From: Chitinophaga pinensis
GTDB taxonomy: Bacteria > Bacteroidota > Bacteroidia > Chitinophagales > Chitinophagaceae
Assembly (NCBI RefSeq): GCF_007896845.1
Contig: NZ_VOHS01000004.1
Location: 124,001 to 188,000, forward strand
Reading direction: 5' to 3'
Length of the DNA: 64,000 bases
The notes under the pieces are model-generated. The model ran no database searches. It was not told the origin of the DNA and saw only the letters and a list, made by a program, of their open reading frames with translations. Positions 1 to 9,510 of the stretch are shown here, piece after piece; position 1 is the first letter of the stretch; every line of letters begins with the position of its first letter. The position numbers and the translations under genes are program-made.

Positions 1-121
1 TTCAGGATCAGGAGGTAATACTGATTCACCAACAGGTAAGGCGGCAAGGGAGTATGTATAGCGGGCGACGAGGTTAAAGGCTTATTTATCTGTATGGTAT
101 TAATCAATAAAATATTGGCAT
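1..121. other. Left-edge stretch, possible 3' end of a plus-strand gene
   Basis: No start codon is visible because the window begins here. One forward frame runs from base 2 to a TAG at 59-61 and would give a Gly/Ser-rich tail ending AAREYV. Another runs to a TAA at 75-77. Neither can be assigned to a family. The terminator hairpin that follows at 122-166 would serve such a gene as well as the protease gene on the other strand. Confidence 0.25.
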
Positions 122-166
122 AAAACAGAGAGGGCGTTCGCTGTCAGCGAACGCCCTCTCTGTTTT
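122..166. terminator. Bidirectional hairpin terminator
   Basis: The stem pairs 122-143 with 145-166 almost perfectly (core GAGGGCGTTCGCTG against CAGCGAACGCCCTC). It is flanked by short T-runs on both strands, so it can end transcription of the minus-strand protease gene and of any gene entering from the left edge. Confidence 0.85.
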
Positions 167-217
167 GATTTAAGCAGCTATATCAGGAACAAGTTATTAT
201 CCTCAAATGCTTAATTG

Positions 218-1825
218 TTACTTCTTATTCAACACCTGTATCGCCTTCTTCATCATCTCATCATCCTTATTCAGGGATTCATAAAAACCTGCATAGCTCC
301 ACATCTGTCTGGCCAGTAATGCTTTCAGGCGTGTTTTGATCTCATTCTCATCGTGCGGCTTGATAGATTCAACCCCACGGATGCTATCTTTCACAGCGAA
401 TGCTTTGTAAGCATTATACAGTTCATTGGATACCTGAAACTGATTACTGAAATCAGTAGCATCTTTATAACGTTTGAATTCCTCTTTATGGCTGTTGAAG
501 TACTGATAAGTGAAGTTGCTGAATGTACTGCGGGTGTACATGCTGGTCAGTACATTGGAGAAACGGCTGGTGTCAAACGGAATAAAGATATCTGGTGTGA
601 TACCACCGCCACCATATACTACGCGGCCACTGGCAGTTTTGAACTGAATTGTATCCAGCTGGTGAATGCTGTCTCTGTTCACGAATTCACCATGGTTGAA
701 GCGGTTCATGATATCATCGTCGTAGGCTTCGCGGCCTTCAGCGTAAGATTTCTGGATGCTTCTGCCGGAATTGAGGTAGTAGCGTGCTACAGTCAGACGT
801 AATGCGCCGCCGTTGCTCAGGTCAAACTGTTCCTGTACCAGCCCTTTACCAAAGGTACGGCGACCGATGATAGTACCACGATCCCATTCCTGTACGGCGC
901 CCGCAAGAATTTCACTGGCACTGGCAGAACCTTCGTCTGTCAGGATGGTCAGGCCGCCTTTTTCAAACAGGCCCGGTTTTTCACAACGATAGTCTGAACG
1001 GGGGTAGCTCTTACCCTTTGTATACACGATCAGTTTATTATCATCCAGCAGTTCGTCTGCAATACGGGTAGCCGCATCCAGATAACCGCCGGGGTTCTGA
1101 CGCAGATCGATCACCAGTTTGGTCATACCTGCCTTGCTCAGTTTACGCATGGCATCCACAAATTCCTGATAGGTGGTACCGGAGAACTTATTGATCTTGA
1201 TATAACCGATTTCCGGAGAAACCATATAAGAGGCATCGATGCTGTATAATGGAATATCGCCGCGAATGATCTGAATAGGCATTATTTTCTGCTGGCGTAA
1301 CATGGTAACGGTCACTTTTGAGTTTTTCGGACCACGTAACAGTTTCCTGATCTTATCACCGGAAATGTCGTTGCCGGCTACGAGGGAGTCGTTTACCCTG
1401 AGGATTTTGTCTCCGGTTTGTACGCCGGCTGTTTCTGACGGACCGCCGGAAACGACAGATACCACGTTCACAGTATCTGCGATGATATTGAATTCCACCC
1501 CAATACCGGAGAAATGACCTTCCAGATCTTCATTCACGGTTTGCAGATTGGAGGGTGGTATGTAGATAGAGTGTGGGTCCAGGTGGCTGAGCAGTCCCTG
1601 AATGGCTTCCTCCTGAAGGTCGTCTACCTTTAAGGTATCTACGTATTTTATTTTCAGCAGATCCATGACTTCCTGCAGTGGTGCCCGGTCAGGTCGGGTA
1701 AATAGTAAGGTCTGCGCCCCTGTATTGGCACCTGGCATTTTGTGCCCCAGATACATTCCCAATGCCAGTACTATTGCAAATAAGAGAGGTAAAAAAACAT
1801 TCAGTTTCCTGTTCGACATAATCAT
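218..1825 (-). CDS. C-terminal processing protease, S41 family
   Basis: A 535-residue serine endopeptidase of the CtpA/Prc type, expected to act in the periplasm on misfolded or C-terminally tagged envelope proteins. An uncleaved signal or membrane anchor lies at residues 10-28. A PDZ domain spans roughly 105-175 and the S41 core follows. The catalytic serine is Ser302 in the GSASASE motif and the general base is Lys327 in TFGKGLVQ, 25 residues apart as in E. coli Prc. The substrate-gating LRQNPGG motif is at 241-247. A tail of about 150 residues after the protease core is typical of Bacteroidota members. It has its own promoter and terminator and stands alone. A second start codon two codons in cannot be excluded. 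The family is certain, the substrates are unknown. Confidence 0.95.
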   Translation of the reverse strand: MIMSNRKLNVFLPLLFAIVLALGMYLGHKMPGANTGAQTLLFTRPDRAPLQEVMDLLKIKYVDTLKVDDLQEEAIQGLLSHLDPHSIYIPPSNLQTVNEDLEGHFSGIGVEFNIIADTVNVVSVVSGGPSETAGVQTGDKILRVNDSLVAGNDISGDKIRKLLRGPKNSKVTVTMLRQQKIMPIQIIRGDIPLYSIDASYMVSPEIGYIKINKFSGTTYQEFVDAMRKLSKAGMTKLVIDLRQNPGGYLDAATRIADELLDDNKLIVYTKGKSYPRSDYRCEKPGLFEKGGLTILTDEGSASASEILAGAVQEWDRGTIIGRRTFGKGLVQEQFDLSNGGALRLTVARYYLNSGRSIQKSYAEGREAYDDDIMNRFNHGEFVNRDSIHQLDTIQFKTASGRVVYGGGGITPDIFIPFDTSRFSNVLTSMYTRSTFSNFTYQYFNSHKEEFKRYKDATDFSNQFQVSNELYNAYKAFAVKDSIRGVESIKPHDENEIKTRLKALLARQMWSYAGFYESLNKDDEMMKKAIQVLNKK

Positions 1826-1883
1826 GTATTGAAAACAGCGAAAAGCTAAGCTTGTATCTTGTCGCTATTTATTTAACTTGTGG

Positions 1884-1915
1884 CAAAAATAGTATATTAA
1901 AGCTCAACCTTCAAC
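1884..1915 (-). promoter_or_regulatory. Bacteroidota-type promoter of the S41 protease gene
   Basis: On the minus strand GTTG (1912-1915) is followed after 20 nt by TATTTTTG (1884-1891), a full match to the TAnnTTTG -7 box. The start codon lies about 60 nt downstream. Confidence 0.6.
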
Positions 1916-1924
1916 GGAAGTGTC

Positions 1925-2767
1925 ATGAAAGTACAGCTAATTGCAGATAGTGGATCTACCAAGGCAGAATGGTGCCTGCTGGGGGCCAGAGAGACCGGCC
2001 GTTATAAGACTACCGGTATCAGCCCGTATTTTCTGAATGCAGCGCAGATCAGGGAGCTGCTGGAGAAAGAGTTACTGCCACAGCTACCGCCTGATGTGCA
2101 GATAGATGAGGTCCATTATTATGGAACGGGCTGTCTGCAGCGTAAGAGTGTCGAGATCGTGGAAACCGCCCTGAAAGCGGTATGGCCTGTCGCTTCTATT
2201 GAAGTGAACCATGATCTGATGGGAGCTGCCAGAGGATTGTGTGGAAAAGAGCCGGGTATTGCCAGTATACTGGGTACGGGGTCTAATTCCTGTTATTTTG
2301 ACGGTACTACCGTTAAAAAGAACAATCCCGGTCTGGGTTATGTACTGGGTGATGAGGGCAGTGGTGCATATCTGGGTAAAAAGCTCCTGCAATATTACCT
2401 GTATAACTCTTTTGACGAAGAACTGAAAGCGCGTTTTGACGCCCAGTACAATACCAATCATGAGGAAATACTGGAGAATGTATACCGCCGGCCGCTGCCT
2501 AACCGCTATCTGGCCAGTTTTGCACAGTTTCTGGGCGAAAACAGGGGCCATTTCATCGTAGAAAACATTCTGGAAGACAGTTTAAACGAATTCTTCTTTA
2601 GCCATATTTATAAGTACAGCGAAAGCTGGACACATCCCCTGCACTTCACGGGAAGTATTGCGTGGCATTTTCAGGACATCCTGAAGGAACTGTGCGAACT
2701 GTATGAGTTGCAGATGGGCCGGATATTGCGCAGTCCTATGGACGGACTGATGGCGTATCATCAATAA
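1925..2767 (+). CDS. BadF/BadG/BcrA/BcrD-type amino-sugar kinase (MurK/NagK-like)
   Basis: A 280-residue ASKHA-fold kinase. The phosphate-1 motif ADSGSTKAEW is near the N-terminus. A second glycine-rich phosphate loop LGTGSNS is near residue 117, followed by the GDEGSG motif typical of N-acetylglucosamine kinases of the BadF family. It is followed after only 15 nt by murQ, an arrangement known from organisms that phosphorylate MurNAc and GlcNAc with a BadF-type kinase (MurK). By context it most likely makes MurNAc-6-phosphate for MurQ in the cytoplasm. A pure GlcNAc kinase role is the alternative. The fold and reaction class are secure, the preferred sugar is inferred. Confidence 0.85.
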   Translation: MKVQLIADSGSTKAEWCLLGARETGRYKTTGISPYFLNAAQIRELLEKELLPQLPPDVQIDEVHYYGTGCLQRKSVEIVETALKAVWPVASIEVNHDLMGAARGLCGKEPGIASILGTGSNSCYFDGTTVKKNNPGLGYVLGDEGSGAYLGKKLLQYYLYNSFDEELKARFDAQYNTNHEEILENVYRRPLPNRYLASFAQFLGENRGHFIVENILEDSLNEFFFSHIYKYSESWTHPLHFTGSIAWHFQDILKELCELYELQMGRILRSPMDGLMAYHQ

Positions 2768-2782
2768 TCAAATTAACTACCA

Positions 2783-3595
2783 ATGTCTTTTCAGAGAATA
2801 ACAGAGCAGACGTCGCACTACCGTCACCTGGAGAAAATGAGTGTGCAGGAAATCCTCAGCAATATCAATCAGGAAGATAATACCGTACCTCAGGCGATCG
2901 CAAAGGTGCAGCCCCAGATAGAAAAACTGGTAACCGTCATCGCTGATAAAATGCTGGCCGGCGGACGCCTGTTTTACCTCGGTGCAGGTACCAGCGGACG
3001 TTTAGGCATTGTGGATGCTTCTGAGTGTCCCCCTACTTTTGGTGTACCTCATGGGCTGGTGATCGGATTGATCGCCGGAGGTGATACTGCTATCCGCAGG
3101 GCGGTGGAGTTTGCCGAGGATGACCGGGAACAGGGGTGGAAAGACCTGCAGGCACATGATATCACTTCTAAAGACGTAGTGGTAGGCATTGCCGCCAGTG
3201 GTACGACCCCATATGTGATCGGAGCATTGAATAAGTGCCGGGAAAACGGTGTGATCACAGGTAGTATCTGCTGTAATCCTGAAGCGCCCTTATCGGCGGC
3301 TGCGGATTATCCGGTAGAGGTAGTGGTAGGACCGGAGTTTATTACCGGTAGTACCCGTATGAAGAGCGGTACTGCGCAGAAACTGGTGCTGAATATGATC
3401 TCAACGGCTGTGATGATCCAGCTGGGCAGGGTAGAAGATAATAAGATGGTCAATATGCAGCTGAGCAATGATAAACTGGTAGATAGAGGCGTGAAGATGC
3501 TGATGGAGAAATTATCGCTGACTGACTATGAAAAGGCAAAAGCGTTGTTGCTGAAAGCCGGTAGTGTCAGAAAGGCGATGGAGGACTATGTATAG
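2783..3595 (+). CDS. murQ: N-acetylmuramic acid 6-phosphate etherase
   Basis: MurQ cleaves the lactyl ether of MurNAc-6-phosphate to give GlcNAc-6-phosphate and D-lactate, a step in peptidoglycan recycling. The 270-residue protein carries the SIS-domain sugar-phosphate signature GAGTSGRLGIVDASE (about residues 68-82), the conserved VGIAASGTTPYVIGAL segment and the late TGSTRMKSGTAQKL motif that marks MurQ. It is slightly shorter than E. coli MurQ (298) because the C-terminal UBA-like part is abbreviated. It is cotranscribed with the upstream kinase and would use its product. The DUF1343 exo-muramidase encoded near 60-61 kb is a plausible external source of MurNAc. Confidence 0.95.
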   Translation: MSFQRITEQTSHYRHLEKMSVQEILSNINQEDNTVPQAIAKVQPQIEKLVTVIADKMLAGGRLFYLGAGTSGRLGIVDASECPPTFGVPHGLVIGLIAGGDTAIRRAVEFAEDDREQGWKDLQAHDITSKDVVVGIAASGTTPYVIGALNKCRENGVITGSICCNPEAPLSAAADYPVEVVVGPEFITGSTRMKSGTAQKLVLNMISTAVMIQLGRVEDNKMVNMQLSNDKLVDRGVKMLMEKLSLTDYEKAKALLLKAGSVRKAMEDYV

Positions 3596-3683
3596 TTACG
3601 AATTTTTCCAGAAATGCAGCGTTTCTATTTTTTGAATTTTAGGACGAAATTTGTAGAAACGAACATTTCAGCGTTAGAGTGAC

Positions 3684-4247
3684 ATGCACGATATAGAACC
3701 TTTTTATAACTGGCGGCACCTGTATACAGCCGAGGAAGATGAGTTATCTCCTTTTTACGGAAGGGAGTACAGCGAATTCACTTATAGCAATACTGTATAT
3801 AATTATTATGTACATCCTCAATGGGATGAGTTTGGTTCCCGGACCCTCTACATGAAGGTGCTGTTTGCCGACTATCAGTTCAACTATGCCATTATTGAGG
3901 TATTGGGAGAATGGAATGACGCGATAGAAAATGACATCATGACCCTCAAACGTGATGTCATAGACGTGATGATAGCGAGCAAGATCAACAAATTTATACT
4001 GATCACGGAGAATGTGATGAATTTCCATTCTTCTGACGATTGTTATTATGAAGAGTGGTGGGATGATATCCGTGATGAAGGTGGATGGATTGTCTCTCTC
4101 AATATGCCGGAGCAGACTAAACAGGAGTTTGTGAAAGCGCATCTGGACAATTACGTTCACCTGCTGGAAGTCGAAAAATGGCGTACTTACCAGCCGCAAC
4201 ATCTGTACACCCTTGTCGATAATACAATGATGCGCCGGCTTGAATAG
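3684..4247 (+). CDS. Acidic, aromatic-rich protein of unknown function
   Basis: A 187-residue soluble protein without signal peptide or membrane segment, strikingly rich in Tyr, Trp, Asp and Glu, with a YYEEWWDDIRDEGGW stretch around residue 125. The middle (about 65-110) alternates hydrophobic strands and a helix in a way that could be an STAS-like or ferredoxin-like fold, but no motif is decisive. It lies 88 nt after murQ and is followed by its own hairpin overlapping the stop codon, so it may be a separate unit. I do not recognise the family. Confidence 0.7.
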   Translation: MHDIEPFYNWRHLYTAEEDELSPFYGREYSEFTYSNTVYNYYVHPQWDEFGSRTLYMKVLFADYQFNYAIIEVLGEWNDAIENDIMTLKRDVIDVMIASKINKFILITENVMNFHSSDDCYYEEWWDDIRDEGGWIVSLNMPEQTKQEFVKAHLDNYVHLLEVEKWRTYQPQHLYTLVDNTMMRRLE

Positions 4248-4328
4248 CCGGCCCGAACAAAGGGTAGCCTTCTTTGTTTAATTTCCATGTATGAGAAACG
4301 AATGGGCGCTAACTGTCAGGTTAGCGCC
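4234..4328 (+). terminator. Two hairpins after the unknown acidic protein
   Basis: A first stem GCCGGCT/AGCCGGC (4234-4240 with 4246-4252) encloses the TAG stop codon. A second, GGCGCTAAC/GTTAGCGCC (4305-4313 with 4320-4328), has a 6-nt loop. Neither is followed by a proper T-run, so termination may be weak or the stems may protect the 3' end. Confidence 0.5.
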
Positions 4329-4414
4329 GGTAGATTGTCTGTAACTACGTGAACAAATGCCGGTAGAAACAATCAGCTGGCCCTCAATTGGAAACCAAAA
4401 ACTGAGAAATATCA

Positions 4415-4445
4415 TTTGGTTTTAATTTTTCCTGCGCTAAATTTG
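4415..4445 (+). promoter_or_regulatory. Promoter of the sdhCAB operon
   Basis: TTTG (4415-4418) and TAAATTTG (4438-4445) are separated by 19 nt, a textbook Bacteroidota primary-sigma promoter. Transcription should begin near 4450, leaving a leader of about 50 nt before sdhC. Confidence 0.8.
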
Positions 4446-4501
4446 CGCGATATATTCGAATTATTATCATATCATCTTTAAGGAAGCTTAGAATTTAACT
4501 T

Positions 4502-5191
4502 ATGAAGTGGTCACAGTTCTTTAATACCTCTATCGGTAAAAAATTATTAGTGGGTGCTACCGGCCTGTTCCTGTGTAGTTTTGTAATCGTGCACCTGGCT
4601 GGTAATCTGGCATTACTCAAAAACGATGAAGGTGAGGCTTTTAATACTTATGCCGCATTCATGAGTCACAACGGCCTGATCCAGTTCATCGCCTGGGGAT
4701 TGAAGATCGTTATTCTTATCCACGCTATTCTTGCTTTTCAACTCACATTCCGTAACAGAGCTGCACGTCCTGTAAAGTACGCTATCAATCCGGGTAACCA
4801 GACTTCGTCCTGGTTTAGCCGTCAGATGGCTATTATGGGTAGCATCCTGTTCGTGTTTTTGTGTATTCACCTGAAAGATTTCTGGTGGATGATGCACTAC
4901 GGTGAAATGATTGAGAAAACTTACCCTGGAGTAACGCATCCGGTAAGAGACCTGTATGAAGCAACGCGTGTCGCTTTCGAACAGGGCTGGCTGGTTGCGG
5001 TTTATGTGATCGGTATGGTTGGTTTGTCTTTCCACCTGATCCATGGATTCAAGAGTGCTTTCCAGACTTTCGGTCTGAATCATGTAAAATACAATGGCCT
5101 GATCAATTTCGTAGGCGTTTGGTTATTTGGGGTGCTCATTCCAGTTGGTTTTGCCATCATCCCTCTCTGCATTCATTTCAAATTAGTTTAG
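4502..5191 (+). CDS. sdhC: Succinate dehydrogenase / fumarate reductase cytochrome b subunit
   Basis: The membrane anchor of complex II, 229 residues with five predicted transmembrane helices, as in the single-subunit di-haem cytochrome b of Wolinella and Bacteroidota enzymes. Hydrophobic spans lie at about 13-33, 59-80, 108-128, 155-178 and 200-224. Histidines within or next to these helices (HLAGN, LIHAILAF, FLCIHLKDFWW, SFHLIHG) are the expected haem ligands. It links succinate oxidation to the menaquinone pool in the inner membrane. It is the first gene of the operon, just downstream of a strong promoter. Confidence 0.95.
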   Translation: MKWSQFFNTSIGKKLLVGATGLFLCSFVIVHLAGNLALLKNDEGEAFNTYAAFMSHNGLIQFIAWGLKIVILIHAILAFQLTFRNRAARPVKYAINPGNQTSSWFSRQMAIMGSILFVFLCIHLKDFWWMMHYGEMIEKTYPGVTHPVRDLYEATRVAFEQGWLVAVYVIGMVGLSFHLIHGFKSAFQTFGLNHVKYNGLINFVGVWLFGVLIPVGFAIIPLCIHFKLV

Positions 5192-5210
5192 TAAAGTAAA
5201 GTAAGGATAT

Positions 5211-7184
5211 ATGTTGAACTCAAAAATTCCTGCCGGTTCATTAGACAAGAAATGGGAAGACTATAAAGGCCATTGTAAGCTGGTAAACCCGGCTAACAAG
5301 CGCAACATGGAAGTGATCATAGTGGGTACCGGTCTGGCAGGGGCTTCTGCCGCTGCGTCTCTGGGAGAGTTAGGCTATAAAGTGAAGGCTTTCTGTTTTC
5401 AGGATAGTCCACGCCGTGCGCACAGTATTGCTGCGCAGGGTGGTATCAATGCTGCAAAGAATTACCAGAACGACGGTGACTCCGTGTTCCGTCTGTTTTA
5501 TGATACTGTAAAAGGTGGCGACTACCGTGCCCGCGAAGCAAACGTGCATCGTCTGGCAGAAGTGAGTGGCAATATCATCGACCAATGCGTGGCACAAGGT
5601 GTTCCTTTCGCCCGCGAATATGGTGGATTGCTGAGCAACCGCTCTTTCGGTGGTACACAGGTACAGCGTACCTTCTACGCTGCCGGTCAGACCGGTCAGC
5701 AGCTGCTGTTAGGCGCCTACTCCGCGCTGGAGCGTCAGGTAGCATTAGGTAACGTGACCATGTACAACCGTCATGAAATGCTGGAAGTGGTAACGATCGA
5801 TGGTAAGGCACGTGGTATCATTGCACGTGATCTGATCAGCGGTAAACTGGAACGTCACTTCGGTCATGCTGTACTGCTGTGTACAGGTGGTTATGGTAAC
5901 GTGTTCTACCTGTCCACAAATGCAATGGGATCTAACGTAACGGCTGCATGGAAAGCTACCCGTAAAGGTGCTTACTTCGGTAACCCTTGTTACACACAGA
6001 TCCACCCGACCTGTATTCCTGTTTCCGGAGATCATCAGTCCAAACTGACCCTGATGTCCGAGTCACTGCGTAACGATGGTCGTATATGGGTGCCTAAAAA
6101 ACAGAATGACAACCGTAAACCTGCTGATATTCCTGAGGAGGAAAGAGACTACTACCTGGAAAGAAGGTATCCTGCCTTCGGTAACCTTGTACCACGTGAC
6201 GTGGCATCCCGTGCTGCGAAAGAAAGATGTGATGCCGGTTATGGTGTAGGTAGCTCCAAACAGGCTGTATACCTTGACTACGCTGCTGCGATCGAGCGTT
6301 ACGGTAAGATCGAAGCTAACAAACGCCAGATGCACAATGCATCTGCCGCTGAAATAACTAAGCTGGGTAAAGAAGTAGTTGCTGAGAAATACGGTAACCT
6401 CTTCGATATGTACGCCAAGATCACCGGTGAAAACCCGTATGAAGTTCCAATGCGTATCTATCCTGCAGTACACTATACAATGGGTGGCCTCTGGGTAGAT
6501 TATGAACTGATGACTTCCATCACAGGTTTGTATGCACTGGGTGAAGCTAACTTCTCTGACCACGGTGCTAACCGTCTGGGTGCTTCTGCACTGATGCAGG
6601 GGCTGGCTGATGGTTACTTCGTTATCCCTTACACACTGGGTAACTACCTTGCAGATGATATCAGAACGAAAGCAATCCCGACTGACCACCCTGCTTTTGC
6701 TGAAGCAGAGAAGAATGTACAGGATACGATCAATCAGCTGATGAACATCAAGGGTACCAAATCCGTAGACCACTTCCACAAGAAACTGGGTAAGATCATG
6801 TGGGATAAATGCGGTATGGCGCGTAACGAGCAGGGCCTGAAAGAAGCAATCGTTGAAATTCAGCAATTGCGTGCAGAGTTCTGGAAAGATGTACGTATCC
6901 CTGGTGATGCCAACGAGTTTAACCCTGAACTGGAAAAAGCAGGCCGTGTGGCTGACTTCCTCGAACTGGGTGAACTGATGTGCGTAGATGCTTTAAACCG
7001 TCGCGAATCCTGCGGAGGTCACTTCCGTGAAGAATCTCAGACAGAAGATGGTGAAGCAAAACGTGATGACGACAACTTCGCTTACGTAGCTGCATGGGAA
7101 TACAAAGGACCTAGTCAGTTTGAGCTGCATAAAGAGCCACTTGAGTTCGTAGAATGTAAACCAACTCAACGTAGCTATAAATAA
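5211..7184 (+). CDS. sdhA: Succinate dehydrogenase flavoprotein subunit
   Basis: The 657-residue catalytic subunit of complex II, oxidising succinate to fumarate (or the reverse) with covalently bound FAD. The FAD-binding Rossmann motif [17 protein letters not shown] is at about 38-54. The flavinylation region [15 protein letters not shown], with its histidine, follows near residue 66. The substrate-binding [11 protein letters not shown] and [18 protein letters not shown] motifs are conserved. The C-terminal [19 protein letters not shown] segment is typical of the B-type (quinol:fumarate reductase-like) family. It follows sdhC after 19 nt and precedes sdhB after 28 nt. Confidence 0.97.
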   Translation: MLNSKIPAGSLDKKWEDYKGHCKLVNPANKRNMEVIIVGTGLAGASAAASLGELGYKVKAFCFQDSPRRAHSIAAQGGINAAKNYQNDGDSVFRLFYDTVKGGDYRAREANVHRLAEVSGNIIDQCVAQGVPFAREYGGLLSNRSFGGTQVQRTFYAAGQTGQQLLLGAYSALERQVALGNVTMYNRHEMLEVVTIDGKARGIIARDLISGKLERHFGHAVLLCTGGYGNVFYLSTNAMGSNVTAAWKATRKGAYFGNPCYTQIHPTCIPVSGDHQSKLTLMSESLRNDGRIWVPKKQNDNRKPADIPEEERDYYLERRYPAFGNLVPRDVASRAAKERCDAGYGVGSSKQAVYLDYAAAIERYGKIEANKRQMHNASAAEITKLGKEVVAEKYGNLFDMYAKITGENPYEVPMRIYPAVHYTMGGLWVDYELMTSITGLYALGEANFSDHGANRLGASALMQGLADGYFVIPYTLGNYLADDIRTKAIPTDHPAFAEAEKNVQDTINQLMNIKGTKSVDHFHKKLGKIMWDKCGMARNEQGLKEAIVEIQQLRAEFWKDVRIPGDANEFNPELEKAGRVADFLELGELMCVDALNRRESCGGHFREESQTEDGEAKRDDDNFAYVAAWEYKGPSQFELHKEPLEFVECKPTQRSYK

Positions 7185-7212
7185 TATTCACAACAGTAAT
7201 AGTCCAATAGAT

Positions 7213-7977
7213 ATGGAACATTATAACATGAATCTCACACTTAAAGTGTGGAGACAGAAAAATACAGACGCACAGGGACATTTTGAAAGCTACCAGGTAC
7301 CTGGTGTTTCTTCTGAAATGTCATTCCTCGAAATGTTTGATGTGCTGAATGAGCGTCTGATCAATGAAGGTAAAGAGCCTATCGCATTCGATCACGACTG
7401 TCGTGAGGGTATCTGCGGAGCCTGTTCTATGCACATCAATGGCCGTGCACACGGTCCATGGTCAGGTACTACTACCTGTCAGCTGCATATGCGCGCTTTC
7501 AAAGATGGAGATACCATCACTGTTGAGCCATGGAGAGCAGGTGCTTTCCCTGTGGTAAAAGACCTGACGGTTGACAGAGGTGCTTTTGACCGTATCATTT
7601 CAGCCGGTGGTTATGTGTCTGTAAATACAGGTAACGCACAGGATGCCAATAATATCCTCGTACCTAAAGATAAAGCGGATCAGGCGTTTGCAGCAGCAGC
7701 ATGTATTGGTTGTGGTGCCTGCGTAGCAGCTTGTAAGAACTCCTCAGCTATGCTGTTCGTTTCTGCGAAGGTATCCCAGCTGGCATTACTGCCACAGGGT
7801 CAGCCAGAAAAGAAAACCAGAGCGCTGAACATGATCGCTCAGATGGACTCAGAAGGTTTTGGTAGCTGTACCAATACCGGCGCCTGTGAAGCGGAATGTC
7901 CGAAAGAAATTTCCCTGACAAATATTGCACGTCTGAACCGCGAGTACATTACCGCTGGTTTCACATACGAAAAATAG
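7213..7977 (+). CDS. sdhB: Succinate dehydrogenase iron-sulfur subunit
   Basis: The 254-residue electron-transfer subunit of complex II. The N-terminal ferredoxin domain carries the [2Fe-2S] ligands in CREGICGAC and a downstream TTCQLH. The C-terminal domain has [11 protein letters not shown] and [12 protein letters not shown] for the [4Fe-4S] and [3Fe-4S] clusters. The first ORF methionine fits the family start. It is the last gene of the operon and is followed by a strong terminator. Confidence 0.97.
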   Translation: MEHYNMNLTLKVWRQKNTDAQGHFESYQVPGVSSEMSFLEMFDVLNERLINEGKEPIAFDHDCREGICGACSMHINGRAHGPWSGTTTCQLHMRAFKDGDTITVEPWRAGAFPVVKDLTVDRGAFDRIISAGGYVSVNTGNAQDANNILVPKDKADQAFAAAACIGCGACVAACKNSSAMLFVSAKVSQLALLPQGQPEKKTRALNMIAQMDSEGFGSCTNTGACEAECPKEISLTNIARLNREYITAGFTYEK

Positions 7978-8009
7978 TAGTTGTCAAGATTGTATTGGTG
8001 AATACCATG

Positions 8010-8043
8010 ATCCCCTTCGTTCTTAACGAGGGGGATTTTTTTT
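8010..8043 (+). terminator. Terminator of sdhCAB
   Basis: The stem ATCCCCTTCGTT (8010-8021) pairs with AACGAGGGGGAT (8025-8036) with one G-T wobble, followed by a run of eight T. Confidence 0.9.
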
Positions 8044-8088
8044 GTATATTGTTTATGTTAAAACCCTTCAGCACTCAAATTTTACGTT

Positions 8089-9471
8089 ATGACAGACAAC
8101 TCCAGGAGAAAATTCCTCCGTGACCTCGGAGGTACAGCCGCCTTGCTGGGCGCCGGTTCATTGGCCGCATTCGGGAAAGAGCAGGTACATCTGCTGAAAC
8201 CCGACACCCGTATCTCTGCCAACGACAAAATCCGTATCGGATGCATTGGTATGGGCATTATGGGCTTTGGGGATGTGGAAACTGCCCTGAAAGTACCCGG
8301 TGTGGAATTTGTAGCCGCCGCTGACCTCTATTCAGGGCATCTTGATAAGGTGAAGGAAGTTTATGGGAAAGATATTTTTACTACCCGTGACTACCGTGAA
8401 CTGCTCAACAGAAAAGATATTGACGCCGTAATAGTCGCCACACCTGACCATTGGCATGATACCATTTCCATCGATGCTATGGAAAAAGGAAAAGCTGTGT
8501 ACTGCGAGAAACCAATGGTACAGCAGATCGAAGAAGGGCATAAAGTGATTGCCACACAACAGCGCACAAAGGCCGTTTTTCAGGTAGGTAGCCAGAGGGT
8601 GAGCAGTATAGCCCTGCTGGAAGCAAAGAAGCGCTATGAGGCTGGAGAAATAGGTCAGCTGAACGTAGTGGAAGCCCGTATGGACCGTCATGATGCATTA
8701 GGCGCGTGGCAGTACTCCATTCCACCGGATGCGACCCCTGCCAACATTGACTTTGACACCTTCCTGAAAGATACCGCCAAAGTGCCTTTCGATCCCGTGC
8801 GCTTCTTCCGCTGGCGCAATTATAAGGCGTATGGCACCGGTATCCCCGGCGATCTGTTCGTACACCTTATTTCCGGTCTCCATTTCATCACCGGCTCCCT
8901 CGGCCCTGAACGTATCTATGCCAGCGGTAATCTGGTACAGTGGAAAGACGGACGTGACGTGCCGGATGTAGTGGTGGCCATCTTCGATTATCCGGAGACC
9001 AAAACCCACCCGGCCTTCCAGATGACATTACGTGTAAACTTCGCCGATGGTGGCGGGGGAGGGGAATTTACCCGCTTTATCGGTACAGAAGGGGTACTCG
9101 AACTGGGATGGGATGATTTTAAGATCAAAAAGCATAAGCTGTCGCAGGCTCCCGGCTACGGTGGATGGGATACCTGGAATACCTTTCCAAAGAGCACTCA
9201 GGACGCTTATGTGAAGCAATACAATGAGAAATACCCGGCTGACCAGCGTAAACCCGCCCAGCGCTCTGAAAATGCATATGCCGCTCCGCAGGGATATGAC
9301 TCCCGTAAAGACCATTTTATCAACTTTTTTGAGTCTATGCGGACAGGCAAAACCGTAGTGGAAGATGCTACCTTTGGCTTACGGGCAGCGGGTCCTGCAT
9401 TGGTCACCAATGAAAGCTATTTCAGTAAAAAAGTGATACACTGGGATGCACAAAAAATGAGAATTGTGTAA
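8089..9471 (+). CDS. Tat-exported Gfo/Idh/MocA family oxidoreductase
   Basis: A 460-residue NAD(P)-dependent oxidoreductase. The N-terminus has a twin-arginine signal (SRRKFLRDLGG followed by a hydrophobic Ala/Gly/Leu stretch), so the folded, probably cofactor-loaded enzyme is exported. The Rossmann motif GCIGMGIMGFGD is at about 50-61 and the family lysine motif YCEKPM near residue 141. The C-terminal alpha/beta domain contains the substrate pocket. Exported members are common in Bacteroidota and are thought to act on carbohydrate or cyclitol derivatives, but the substrate cannot be read from the sequence. The prolyl oligopeptidase gene follows within 39 nt and may share the transcript. Confidence 0.92.
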   Translation: MTDNSRRKFLRDLGGTAALLGAGSLAAFGKEQVHLLKPDTRISANDKIRIGCIGMGIMGFGDVETALKVPGVEFVAAADLYSGHLDKVKEVYGKDIFTTRDYRELLNRKDIDAVIVATPDHWHDTISIDAMEKGKAVYCEKPMVQQIEEGHKVIATQQRTKAVFQVGSQRVSSIALLEAKKRYEAGEIGQLNVVEARMDRHDALGAWQYSIPPDATPANIDFDTFLKDTAKVPFDPVRFFRWRNYKAYGTGIPGDLFVHLISGLHFITGSLGPERIYASGNLVQWKDGRDVPDVVVAIFDYPETKTHPAFQMTLRVNFADGGGGGEFTRFIGTEGVLELGWDDFKIKKHKLSQAPGYGGWDTWNTFPKSTQDAYVKQYNEKYPADQRKPAQRSENAYAAPQGYDSRKDHFINFFESMRTGKTVVEDATFGLRAAGPALVTNESYFSKKVIHWDAQKMRIV

Positions 9472-9510
9472 CAGTATATGTATTACATTCGTAGCCTCAA
9501 TTTATCACCT

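Noticed and set aside
6063-6866. 267-codon open frame antisense to sdhA
   Set aside because: Codon-pattern shadow of a highly expressed gene. The product shows no motif and the sdhA frame is certain.
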